This document shows positions 11,232-20,798 of a DNA stretch of 64,000 bases, piece after piece. The position numbers and the translations under genes were made by a program. Origin of the DNA: Leucocoprinus leucothites (taxonomy: Eukaryota; Basidiomycota; Agaricomycetes; Agaricales; Agaricaceae); assembly GCA_013368445.1 (NCBI GenBank), contig JAACJO010000011.1, positions 1 to 64,000 on the forward strand, read 5' to 3'. The first letter of the stretch is position 1. Each line of letters starts with the position of its first letter. Below the pieces are notes generated by a model, which saw nothing but the letters and a program-made list of their open reading frames with translations, did not search any database and was not told where the DNA came from.

Positions 11232-12518
11232 TCAAGCCCCCTGAAAAGCGCGAATCAAAAGCTCATATATGAGCAAAGTTTGCTCAGGCCTTTCTACCAT
11301 GCGAGGCCGCTGTTCTCTCAAGGAGTCAATCTCTTCCACCACTAGATCTCCTATCAAAGCCCGAGGTAGGGTGCCGAGAGGAGAAGGGGGGATGGCAGAT
11401 GTAGGGGTCGGTGTTGCAGCAGAGGGCAAGAACCCACCGTGACGCAAGAGAGAAGATAGTGCTATAAAGGACCCAGTTCGTCCAATGCCTGCTGAGCAAC
11501 CGACGAGAATGGGCGGGTCAGGGTCGCATTGGCGTTGGCAGCTAGGCGGTTCAATTGTCGGTGGATAGCTACAGAAAGATGGATCTCTATTTGATCGGTC
11601 GACCAGCTTCAAAAAAGCGAGCAGAGATGTGCGATCTTCGTCCCCAGGAACACCGTGATCGGGCCATGCGGTATACATCAAGTGCTGGAAGATGACCCGT
11701 TTGTCGTGATCTTCCTCCGACCTGTAACTCTCATCTCCATTCATCTCGCTTGGCGTGGCAGTTTGCAAGGTCGAGGTGAGATCGACAGGAGAGATCGCGA
11801 CAGTGCTTTGTAGACACTGGGCGTCCTCGTGATTCTTTGTGCACAGAAGCGTCACTTTAAGTGCTGGCACAGAAAGTCCAGGATCAGGAGGCACAATAAC
11901 CGATTGACCGACTTCAGTGGGAAAATAGGGATGGGCTTTCATCCGACCACCTTCAAAATTCTTCGTCAACTGCACGACCGTCCGAATGCGGGTTGTGTCA
12001 TGAGAAGGAAGAGATCCCTCGTGTCGAGGAGTATGTGATGTCCCCAGAAGTCTGGCAGGGTTGGGAATCGGGTGCATGATGAGGCTGAGAAAGGTATGGG
12101 TTGTTGTCGGCAACGGCGCCTGTGTCGCTATCCACCATTTGTGCCCATGGCGTTCCAACACCCAATTAGCATTGAGGTATCTCCCCGCAGCAGACCCGCT
12201 TTCAACGATAACACGGGTGCGATCATACGGTACAACATCTGTGTAGCGATTACGCGGGAGATTGGGCACTTGATGTGCGGCAGCCATGGAGTAGTGCTCT
12301 AGATGGGAGGTAGGGACTGATCCGCCGGGGGAACATGGACTAGAGGTCTTCAAACTGCTCGAAGAGGCTAATGATGCTCGAACTCGACTCTGGCAAATCG
12401 ATCGGATGTTCTCTCGTCTTGACTCGCGCTCTGCAAGGATTCTAAGGGCCAGACCGATATGAGATTCCGTGTAAGCATTATTGAGCCATGTTGGAAGCGC
12501 GCTACGATAAGGCGGCAT
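11232..12518 (-). CDS. protein tyrosine phosphatase with altered P-loop
   Basis: One exon, 428 residues from the first in-frame ATG (MPPYRSALPTW). The classical PTP catalytic elements appear in order: NRYTDVVPYD and YLNANWV substrate-loop region, a WPD loop (WPDHG, Trp about 285), and the P-loop with catalytic Cys about 341 and Arg six residues later (CSAGIGRTGSF). The family removes phosphate from phosphotyrosine. The P-loop normally begins with His before the Cys; here it is Gly (ILVGCSAGIGRTG), which should alter the Cys pKa. The insert of about 40 residues between WPD and P-loop is Ser/Pro-rich. It lies head-to-head with the NR2C2AP-like gene, 112 bp apart. An upstream noncoding or very short exon is possible because an acceptor-like CTTTGCAG sits just before the ATG. 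Confidence 0.8.
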   Translation of the reverse strand: MPPYRSALPTWLNNAYTESHIGLALRILAERESRRENIRSICQSRVRASLASSSSLKTSSPCSPGGSVPTSHLEHYSMAAAHQVPNLPRNRYTDVVPYDRTRVIVESGSAAGRYLNANWVLERHGHKWWIATQAPLPTTTHTFLSLIMHPIPNPARLLGTSHTPRHEGSLPSHDTTRIRTVVQLTKNFEGGRMKAHPYFPTEVGQSVIVPPDPGLSVPALKVTLLCTKNHEDAQCLQSTVAISPVDLTSTLQTATPSEMNGDESYRSEEDHDKRVIFQHLMYTAWPDHGVPGDEDRTSLLAFLKLVDRSNRDPSFCSYPPTIEPPSCQRQCDPDPPILVGCSAGIGRTGSFIALSSLLRHGGFLPSAATPTPTSAIPPSPLGTLPRALIGDLVVEEIDSLREQRPRMVERPEQTLLIYELLIRAFQGA

Positions 12519-12630
12519 GAAGTCTGCAAAGTTCCTGGTTGAAAAGAAAGTTAAAACCGTGACGGCTGAAACGTTGACCAATTGTTCTCACGATCAGTTT
12601 TGGCCAGCCTCTTTCTGAATCCCTATCCTC

Positions 12631-13214
12631 ATGGAAAGTGGCGTCGTCTCCTTAATCGACAGCCGTACGGTCCTCAAGTAAGTGGATATGGTAATCCTTC
12701 AAGTGCATGACTGATCTTACAACCGTAGAGTCAGCTCAACCCTTGATAAATCAGTAGGCAAGAAGCATCTGACCGATGGCGATGTAGAGACCTGTTGGAC
12801 CTCACAGCAGGTGAGGGTTTTTCCCGACTCTGTCTTGCTCGACTTATAAGATTTTAGGGACTTCCTCAATCAATCCAACTTATGTTTGCAGACTCGGTCC
12901 TGCCTCAGCGTGTCTCTCTGGTTTTCCAGGGAGGATTTGTTGGGACTCGTTGCTCCGTCTGGATTCTGGATTCGGCTGATTCTACCCAGGAATGGCGGGT
13001 TTTCACCAATATTTATCCAGAAGACGTCAATCGTCGACAAACATTCGACCTACAACCAATTGACTCGTGCGTTAAGATCGACGACGGTGTTCAGGCAATC
13101 AAATTTTTGTTTGAAGAAAGCTCTGATTTCTTCGGCAGAATCACTATTTATGACTTAAAAGTAGAGGGATTAGTAAAGTCATCTGTAGGAGCTAATTCGA
13201 AGGCAGGACATTAA
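12631..13214 (+). CDS. NR2C2AP/TRA16-like protein (discoidin-like fold)
   Basis: Three exons (12631..12677, 12729..12810, 12858..13214) give 161 residues. The spacing of GKKHLTDGDVETCWTSQQG, LVFQGGFVGTRCSVW, YPEDVNRRQTF and FLFEESSDFFGRITIYDLKV matches the small eukaryotic family named after human NR2C2-associated protein. In man it represses the nuclear receptor TR4. Fungi lack that receptor, so the job here is unknown; the fold resembles an F5/8 type C carbohydrate- or ligand-binding beta-sandwich. Introns are 51 and 47 nt. It shares a short promoter interval with the phosphatase and converges on the mS45 gene about 57 bp downstream. Confidence 0.75.
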
Positions 13215-13271
13215 TAATAGCGATACTCGACATAGATGCATAACTAAGTAGCTAGAAACCCAACGAAACCC

Positions 13272-14822
13272 TTATGACTGGGCAGTTAAGACAGCTGCCT
13301 TGCGTCTCTCGTGCTTCTTCCCCTTCTCTCTTGCCCGTCTCTCCGCCGTCGCAATCCGCTTGAGACTATCATTCAGGTTGAGGAATTTACCGCCGACGTC
13401 TCGAACCTCAAGCACCGGCCGACCGTCTTTTTCACTCTGGGATTTAGGTGAGGCCATGAAGTAATTATTATCCGTAGCGCGAGGCATGAGTCGAGGATGG
13501 CTCGACTTCTGATGCTCCCCGTACTTGACTAGTCTCTGTGCGAGTTTCTTCGCATGCTCAAGGGCCGCCGGTACAATAGGTTCCTGTAATAATTTTAGTT
13601 GATGGAAATAACAGAGAAGAGGCCATCCTACCCGACCATCCTCGGGAACCGATTCCCAGTAATGACGTTGATATCTTTGACGCTGGGCGTCACGATTTTC
13701 ATCTTGCTCCAAGTTATCCGCTTCGGTAGCGTCCCACCGGGGACCATCCTGAAGAGTCTCTGTTGCATTGTGTGATTTTACTCCGAGAAGTTTTTCCATA
13801 CCACGCTGGAACCCGTACTGAATCGGTTTCTTCTGTTAAAAATGTAAGTAATCGCTGAGGACATATTCAAGGACGCGAATCCAAAATATTTCAGATGGGG
13901 TTGAAACGGTTCTAACCATGCTCCGGGCGATGTAAGGCACCACGGAAGGTCTTTTGATTTGCGAATGATGATAAAATCTCATCATAACCAAAACATACAG
14001 GTTGAATAGCTTACCTCCTATCAATGAGAACATACAAGAAGTCGTTGGTCAGTGTGAATAAAGCCCACAAGCGAAGGGAGCACATCTACCTGTTGAGAAA
14101 ATGAGAGATCAGATGAGATCCACAATTTGCAGAAAATGGGAAGAATCAGGTCATGTTAAATGTAACCATCAATCGGTGTCTTAAAGACTAATCGAAAAAT
14201 TTGTTCGACTCATCGTGCAGAGTCCAGAAAGAATCTAATTGCAACATACCTTATACCAAGAGTGTTCCAAGCCTTTGAGACGGAGGATAGCATCGATACG
14301 CTTGAGACTCAGGTGATAACGCTGTGAAAGTATCCTAACACTGTTCTGTACGGGATCTTGCATGTACTCGTTGTAGATCTGCTGACGCAAGGCATCTGGC
14401 AGTGGTGGAGGGGGCTTGAAACTGGGATTCATCGGAAACGGCTGAGGAAGAGAACTTGAGGTACAATTATTCTCAAAACCAAGTCCACCTACCACTTCTC
14501 CTCCGAGCCAATTGTTTGGTTTTGCGAACTTGTACTGCGCACCGACAGTATTCAAAAATTCATTGTAAGATGGTTCCCGCTCGCGAGGCCTCTCTTCTTT
14601 AACCCCCTCTACGGGTGGGTCTTGGCTACTCTCCAAGACAGCTTCGGGTCGGGTGGCTTCGAGCTCAGCCTCCTCCTCAGGTGTGGGTGGTTCCGGAGCA
14701 GCGGTAGACCATCGTGCAGATGTCACGGAAATAGTACGACGCGCGACCACAGAATCATGAACGCGTAAGCATGCGCGTGAGGCAACAGGGAACGTTGAAG
14801 CCCGTTGCAGAAAGGAGAACAT
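13272..14822 (-). CDS. mitochondrial small ribosomal subunit protein mS45 (Bot1-like)
   Basis: Recognised exons: 14822..14493, 14441..14250, 13832..13632, 13583..13272, giving 344 residues if no further exon lies between 14249 and 13833. The N terminus (MFSFLQRASTFPVASRA, many Arg/Ser, no acids) is a clear mitochondrial presequence; an ATG at 14873 would lengthen it. The body has PSYNEFLNTVGAQYKFAKP, WLGGEVPFPMNPSFKPPPPL and a helix-turn-helix-like region ending RLKGLEHSWYK, typical of the fungal eukaryotic mitochondrial regulator/mS45 family. The family is part of the mitoribosome small subunit and is needed for respiration. Two introns (14492..14442 and 13631..13584) are multiples of three without stops, so naive ORF calling retains them. 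The joint across the roughly 415-bp gap is the weak point. Confidence 0.75.
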
Positions 14823-14965
14823 TTGACAACATGTGCGGGGTGGCAAAAATTTGAAGGGGATTTTGGTTGGCATCACGTGGGTGCTTTACGGCCGGTTCGC
14901 CGTTCGCCGTTTGGCCTTCAATATTTGGTCACGAAGTGGCAGGTCCTGATCTCGTGATCCCATTA
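14823..14965. promoter_or_regulatory. bidirectional promoter between mS45 and EEF2KMT-like genes
   Basis: The ATGs of the two divergent genes are 143 bp apart (92 bp if the longer mS45 start at 14873 is used). The interval includes CACGTGG, a possible E-box-like site, at about 14874-14880. Layout-based inference. Confidence 0.35.
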
Positions 14966-16438
14966 ATGACACCCACCGAACAAGAGCTCTTTCGCGTCCT
15001 TGTGGGTTTCGCATCGCTTCGGCCAGTGAACTCGTTAAAATGGCCGGCTTATTCTTCCATACAAAATATTCATCACTTTTTGCTTCATTCCGTGCTTCTT
15101 AACCCACATTTTTCGTCTTACCCCCCTTCCACCGAGTACCAACGGAACTTTTGGAAATGGGCTATCGAAAACTTGGAAACCGCACAGCGAGAGCTACGTC
15201 CGGAGGCAGGTCAATGCCTTTCTGTATCATCCAGTAAGGTGTGACTCTTAGCTTCCAGGACGAGTTTGAAATCGATCCAAGGTTTTACGAACGGTACTTG
15301 GAGCTGCTTCCAACTTCCGGACCGTGGGTGCCTTCCAGCATGCCAGTGTTGATTTGCTGGACATTCACCCAGGTACATTGGTTCTTCACATCCAAAGGGA
15401 CGAAATCAAATTTGTGAACGAGGATTACCTTTCGGTCATCAACCACCATCTGATTCCTACGTGACGCACTATTGGCAATCCATACCTCGGGAGGTTCTCG
15501 GTCTTCCTTCTTCCAACGTCTTCGATCTTTCACAATACACAACTGCAACGCTATTAGAATCGAGGAGGACAGTTGAGAGCGGCACCACTGGCTTGCGAAC
15601 ATGGAGGGCTAGCTTTGTTCTAGCTCATTATCTTGCCGAGAACCCAGGTCAGCACAGCGATCCCTTGCTCTCTTATTCGGAATTCTGATGATTGGGTAGA
15701 TCTAATTAAAAATCGACGAGTACTCGAGCTGGGATCAGGGATTGGCTTCCTTGGCATAGTTGTCGCATCCTTGCAGCTCCAGCATACTAAATCTTCGAGT
15801 CGCAACGATGTAGGCGGCTTGTACTTGACTGACGTTAATGAAGAAGTACTTTCACGATGCAAGAATAACCTCATCCTTCCATGTAGTAAGTTTTTCAGTT
15901 TCACTCAGTGATGTCTCTGACGCTTATCAAGACTTTTCTTCCACTCATCCAAATATCCACGTGCAAGAACTGGATTGGTTTGCCTCTTTGCATTGTAATC
16001 AAAGTGTGGCTCTGGCGTCGCATTTAGAACATGAGCTCAGACCCGACATCATCTTGGGTGCAGATATAGTACGTTATCCTACCATTGATTATTGTCTTTG
16101 ACGCTCCAGCTACTTCCCAAGGTCTTCGATCCATCCCTAATTCCTGCCCTCGTTGGTGTCCTTAAAATTGCGCTGGGAAAAGAAAACACAGGAGGCAATG
16201 GGCAGCGCTGTGCTTTCATAGCACTGACCTTACGCAACCAAGTTACAGTTGAAGCTTTTCTTACCCATGTCCAAGGTAAAGACAACCGTTTCTCTGCCAC
16301 AGAAGTCTATTGACAAATACAACAGATGCAAACCTGGGTATCACTGAGGTTTCTTCAGGTGTAGAGTATCCTCTAATGAGCAGGGCTTTTCCGGACGAAG
16401 ATGTTGTCAATCTATTCAAAATCACGACAAAACAATAG
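14966..16438 (+). CDS. EEF2KMT/FAM86-like protein-lysine methyltransferase
   Basis: Seven exons are inferred: 14966..15205 (or ..15223), 15259..15323, 15373..15647, 15700..15885, 15932..16068, 16122..16275, 16326..16438, about 389-395 residues. The N-terminal helical part contains YQRNFWKWAIENLE. A conserved SRRTVESGTTGLRTWRASFV segment precedes the SAM-binding motif I (VLELGSGIGFLG), then YLTDVNEEVLSRCKNNL and LGADIVFDPSLIPALV. This order fits the FAM86 family, which trimethylates a lysine of elongation factor 2 in animals and yeast; the substrate gene EF2 lies a few kb away at 20.8 kb. The first junction is uncertain: only a GC-AG intron (15206..15258) or a 35-nt GT-AG intron (15224..15258) keeps frame. 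The second junction is also less certain than the rest. Confidence 0.72.
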
Positions 16439-16457
16439 CGTCGTCTATCATCGCTAA

Positions 16458-17890
16458 TCAACTGAATATTTTAATAGCCCCACATTTCCGACATGACCAG
16501 AAATCGTGGGAGTTTCCCGCAATATCGCATTTGGGGCAAGTCGACTTGCTCGTGGGTTCAGAAGGTCGACGAGTGATGCAAGGAGAACATTGCAACGATG
16601 TATAGTCATCGAACAACTTGCAAATCGCACATTCCCAGCTCTTTGACGAAGCACTAAGTCTAGACTCCGACAACTGGTATTTTCCTCGGCCCACCCGTTT
16701 TGAGGTTGAATTGTTCGAGGGAGCTGGTGTCGCTGGAGCACTAGGTATAGGCTGCGGAGAGCCTGGTCGATCTGTCTCACAGAATTCACGGATTGTACTG
16801 TTGCTGGTGCTCAGTAGGGTGCAGCGTATGCAAGTCCATTCTGGCGAGGCTGATCCTGCGCGCACTATTCTCTACCCAGAGCGGTCATCCACTGAAGTGA
16901 CAACTCATCATCAATGACAATAACCTCCGGGATCGTACCCAACGGGGAGTTGGGAGTTTGCGTTGAGATACTCTCACTCTGAGCCTATTGGATTTCTTCA
17001 GCTATCAGTAATTTTGTGTCTTAACCCCTATTTCCGCAAAATTTGTCCGCCTGAGCACGCTGCTCTACTGCCTATAAAAGAGGGGCCGGCGTCAGTACTC
17101 AGTCTTGGAAGAAATAGAGCAAAAGAGAGAACTACTATTGCGGCGAGTTGTCTGGTAGAGAGGTCGGGGAATGCGTGACCACTAAGTCTGCTGGTAGAGT
17201 CTAATACGCGACCAAGTTGGGCTCTTCTTCCCGCAGCCTTAAGTGCCCTTATGCGCATCTCATGAATGGTAACATTATGGGAAACCCCCTCTCCAAGACG
17301 GCGTCCTGGAGCAAAGAAGTCCTCTCCAGCGTATCCTAAGCGTTTGAATCTTCGATATTCATCCTGGAGTTTGGTTATAACTGCCAAAAGGAGGAGTCAT
17401 GTGGCCGTAGACATTATGGGCCAGCTAAAGCAAAGCCATTAAGAGCGGTCGCTTACCAGAACGGGGAGTTTGCAAGTCGACCTGCCGAGTGGATCATTGT
17501 GTCCAAAATCGCGGACTCTTCCATGAAATTACCCGGTGAGTGCGCCGGCCTCAATCGAAGGAGAATCTTTTCGCCACGGTTGGCATCTGCCATTCGGGCA
17601 TTATCAGCGTGACTGTGGCAGAACTCGGAAAAGTTCAACGTACTCAAGCCTGTCCGAGTAGTGCATTCGTGAGTACGTAAGGTGGGTTTGAATGAAAAGT
17701 TGTAAAGATTCATTTAGAATATTAGGGCTGTCTAGGAAAAACTCCGCGAGCGTAGCTAATTGCCATCCACGGTTTTTCATTATCAGTTCACAAGCAAAGT
17801 GATTCGCTGAAGGATCGCAACGCTTGGTCGGCATTGGGGCGCGTCTTCAGTTGCTCAAACGATCTCACAGAATCATAGGGCGTGACGCAC
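16458..17890 (-). pseudogene. decayed WSS1-like (WLM domain) metalloprotease gene
   Basis: Pieces of a Wss1-type protein follow one another on the minus strand but in conflicting frames. In order: a VRSFEQLKTRPNADQ segment (about 17875-17815), IMKNRGWQLATLAEFF (about 17790-17740), EKILLRLRPAHSPGNFMEES (about 17575-17520), an active-site region (about 17515-17385), LQDEYRRFKRLGYAGEDFF to RQLAAIA (about 17380-17100), EVIVIDDE (about 16925), and RanBP2-type zinc fingers (WECAICKLF, CSPC; 16865..16458). Breaks consistent with single-base losses occur near 17813, 17784, 17404 and 16870, with another between about 16975 and 17030. The HExxH active site is not intact: Ser replaces Glu (near 17486-17491) in the best splice model. 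Wss1 proteins cleave DNA-protein crosslinks. Local assembly error is the alternative. Confidence 0.6.
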
Positions 17891-18038
17891 GAAATAGCAC
17901 CAAGGAAGCTAGTCAAGAGAAGATGTTTAACTGATGTACATGTACTACATACTACTACTACTATCTCAGCCTATAAATACACCAGAAGACTTGTTAATTG
18001 AATTAACGTGCTGTAATGTTTTTACCGTATACTAAGCT

Positions 18039-18984
18039 TCATGTGCCACCCGTTTTGGCATTGATTCGACGAAGGGAGCTTACAGCCCATTGTCTCCGTC
18101 TCTGGGTTTTGCCACTCAGTTCGCCCTCGCTGCCCTTAACGACGTTGATCATTCTCGCATGTCTACCGACCTCGGGTGAATCATCCACTTCCCCTTCTTC
18201 TCCACGGTCCTCGTCAACAATGTCGTCTTCTTTCAAGTCGATGTTTCCATCGAACACTTCGTCTGGCTTCGAAGCGCCCTTCCCGCCAAAAGCACCGCCG
18301 AAGAAATTGATAGGGCTACTAATGGCTGAAGTCAAGATTTCGGATGCGTCATCAATAATCGTTCGTGGTTTCCTCATTGGCTGCGAAACCAAATAATAGG
18401 TTTTATTGCGCCACGAGTCAGATCTGCCAGTTCCACCAGTACTGGCTGAGAGCGGTGATGAGAGTGGAAAGGTCGGGTCGTAGTCAAATTGGATGGTGAT
18501 CTCCCCAGTTCGGGAGTCGTATCGAAATTTAGGCAAGGGATGAGAGTAAGCATTCGGGTATGGAGATGACACTGGACGGCGATGACGCAGTACCAGGCGA
18601 TCACCTATGAACACTGTAAAGGTGTGTTAAAATGGCATTGCGGTAGAGCACATACCCTCTATGTCCAGAGCGTGTCCAGAGGACCTAGAGCAGAGAACAC
18701 CGGAGGTGTCGATGAAAAAGACCTGGTTGTTTGCATTTGGATCCCTAAAGCCTAGTGTGCGGGTTAGCCTTCTGAGGCAGAGGTTTTGGTAGGCGGGAAC
18801 GGAACAGACCCTCAACTAATGACGTTTCTTTCTCTGGCCATAACACGATTTCCGCCCCATCCTCAACGTCGTCAGCCTTGACATCAAGTAAACGATTTGT
18901 GGCAACAGATCGGACCACAAAATACCCAGGCGGAAAGCCATGGATCTCGGTATCGTCTGCGGGGAGAGAGTTTGTCATTGTCAT
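18039..18984 (-). CDS. beta-trefoil-like hypothetical protein
   Basis: Three exons (18984..18810, 18751..18656, 18604..18039) give 278 residues. The N-terminal 110 residues, with GYFVVRSVATNRLLDV, DGAEIVLWPE and NNQVFFIDTSGVLCSRSSG, have the repeated beta-hairpin pattern of ricin-B/beta-trefoil carbohydrate-binding folds. No secretion signal is seen, so a cytosolic role is likely. The C-terminal part includes RKPRTIIDDASEILTSAIS, an acidic stretch, and a basic tail. I know this arrangement only as an uncharacterised basidiomycete protein. Introns are 58 and 51 nt with standard signals. Two ATGs lie close together at 18984 and 18978; the first is used here. Confidence 0.65.
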
Positions 18985-19459
18985 GATGAGAGAATAAGGA
19001 GCCTTAGACGCCCATCACAGCCTTTTCTATTGCCTTTGATGGATCAGACGCTTGGACCTCAATCCCCTTAACGGGACACCAGAAGACAGGGTGACATTAA
19101 TTGGGTGTTCAGCAAGCTGTATGTATATGAATAACGCTACGAACTATTACTTCGATCATATGCGCCCCAGCAAGACAAGGTTGAAGTGAAGAAAACCTTC
19201 AACCAAACGGCGCCAACGGTAGAAGAACGACAAAGAAATGAGCGAAAACGTAAACAAGGTCTTACAGTATCACGGCGACGAAATCCTACAATAATCACAG
19301 CAAAAGAGAAAACGGGGACGTCGGGAAAAGACAGGTATCAAGTATCGACTTGCGACACGGGAACGGCGAAAAGAGTGTGGACGCGGAAATGACATAGCCA
19401 GTGAATTTTGATGTAGTCAGCTCTTGCATGTGCCAAGAATCAGCAAAGCGACGAAGACT
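18985..19459. other. intergenic, no convincing gene
   Basis: About 475 bp between the trefoil-like gene start and the 3' end of the RRM-like gene. It holds a 68-codon plus-strand ORF (19186..19392) very rich in Lys, Arg and Thr without recognisable features, probably chance. It should contain the promoter of the trefoil-like gene. Confidence 0.45.
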
Positions 19460-20391
19460 TCATTCTGCAACTACAAGTCCCCCCATTGCTCGCTGCACAC
19501 TTCCCATAGACTGATCAGAGGCTCCGTTCGAGCCATTTCCTCCACTTCCACTCAGAACTCTGGGGTTGAGACCAGGATGGCGGACCCCGAGGGCGTGACC
19601 GAGCATTCGTTTACCAGGATCGCCGATCCGTGGACCACCAGATGACTCAGAGGTTGACGCCTGCAAACTTGTTGTTAGGATCGCAGGGTCCGACGGGATG
19701 CTTGATCCAGCCACGGCCTCACCCAAAGAGGAGCTGATCAAGCTGTTCAGCGTCGGTTGAGAAGGTAGAGACGGTAGAGTAGGGGATGGTTCACGTTCGC
19801 GCACGTTGGAATGCTCGGGTATGGCAATGTGTTGGCTACTCCCATTGCTTCCAGTGGCATTGAGGCTACGGTAATTTGGATTGCCTGTGCCAGATACGCT
19901 ACGAGCGTTTGGGAAAACTGAAATAGAAGCAGACCGGGCATTATGAGAACGTGAGGCGCTGGGATTATGCTGTCCTCGTGAATTCACGTTCTGGATTATA
20001 ACCTGAGCGTCGGGTCCATCATAAGGTCGGATCGAGGCGGCGTGACCGTTGGTAGCCAAGACGGAAGGTGGGAACGCGAGGGTGTGGAGGTATGCGCGCT
20101 TTGCTATGCAAAGGAATTAGAATATGTGAAACGTTGCCCTCAGGGTCAGGCAAATGAAATTTGCTGCCTTCTGAAAGGCCATGAGGAAGTAATGCACTCA
20201 CCGACAGTGGGATCCTGGAACACAATAAGAAGACTAGTGTCGTCCTTCCACTTGATCTTGAAACCTCCGTTCTGGTTCTCGTATTCTGCGAAAGCACTCT
20301 GAATATCCTTTGTCTTAAGTTCTTTGGGAAAACCAGTCAAGTAGAGGATGCGAGTGACAGAGGCGGAGAGTCCAGAGAGGTTGGCGGCCAT
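19460..20391 (-). CDS. RRM-like RNA-binding protein, Ser/Asn-rich tail
   Basis: Two exons (20391..20202, 20103..19460) separated by a 98-nt intron encode 277 residues. The first about 80 residues have the beta-alpha-beta pattern of a divergent RRM: RILYLTGFPKELKTKDIQSA, then GGFKIKWKDDTSLLIVFQDP, then AKRAYLHTLAFPP. This resembles the RRM seen at the ends of PARN and R3H-type proteins. The rest is low complexity, rich in Ser, Asn, Gly and Pro, and likely disordered. It is probably an mRNA-binding factor, but target and pathway are unknown. The start ATG has a favourable context (accATGgc). The adjacent upstream gene on the same strand is EF2. Confidence 0.65.
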
Positions 20392-20798
20392 GGTCGATGA
20401 GAGTGAGATTGAGGAAAATTGGGAGGTAAACTGGGATATCTGGAGGCAAAAGCTGGGGGCAGTATGAAGCGAGGGGAAGTAGAAAAAAAGAATACGTGTA
20501 TGTGTCTGTAGATGGGACAGCAATGGTAAGAGACAAGATGAAACTCTATTAATGCTCCCTACCCACCTCATCTTGTCACTGTCACGTTCTCACGCTAAAT
20601 CCTCATCCACATCAGTCACCTGCTAGCGAAGGTTTTTGTAGCTCCTTCAGCAGCCCAACTTTATTGAGAAACTCAAACTCAAACTTGCACATGTGCAGAG
20701 ATAAGAAAGAATATAGGTTGACTACTAAAACACACATCTTGCTGTTAGGGCCATACGATATACGATGACAAGTATCCAGAGAAATTGTAAGTGACTAC
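20392..20798. other. intergenic, no gene seen
   Basis: About 400 bp between the RRM-like gene start and the EF2 stop, expected to hold the EF2 3' UTR and the RRM-gene promoter. The minus strand just upstream of the RRM ATG is pyrimidine-rich, as is common in fungal promoters. No repeats or RNA genes noted. Confidence 0.45.

Noticed and set aside
19186..19392. Lys/Arg-rich 68-codon ORF
   Set aside because: Short, biased composition and no support from splicing or similarity.
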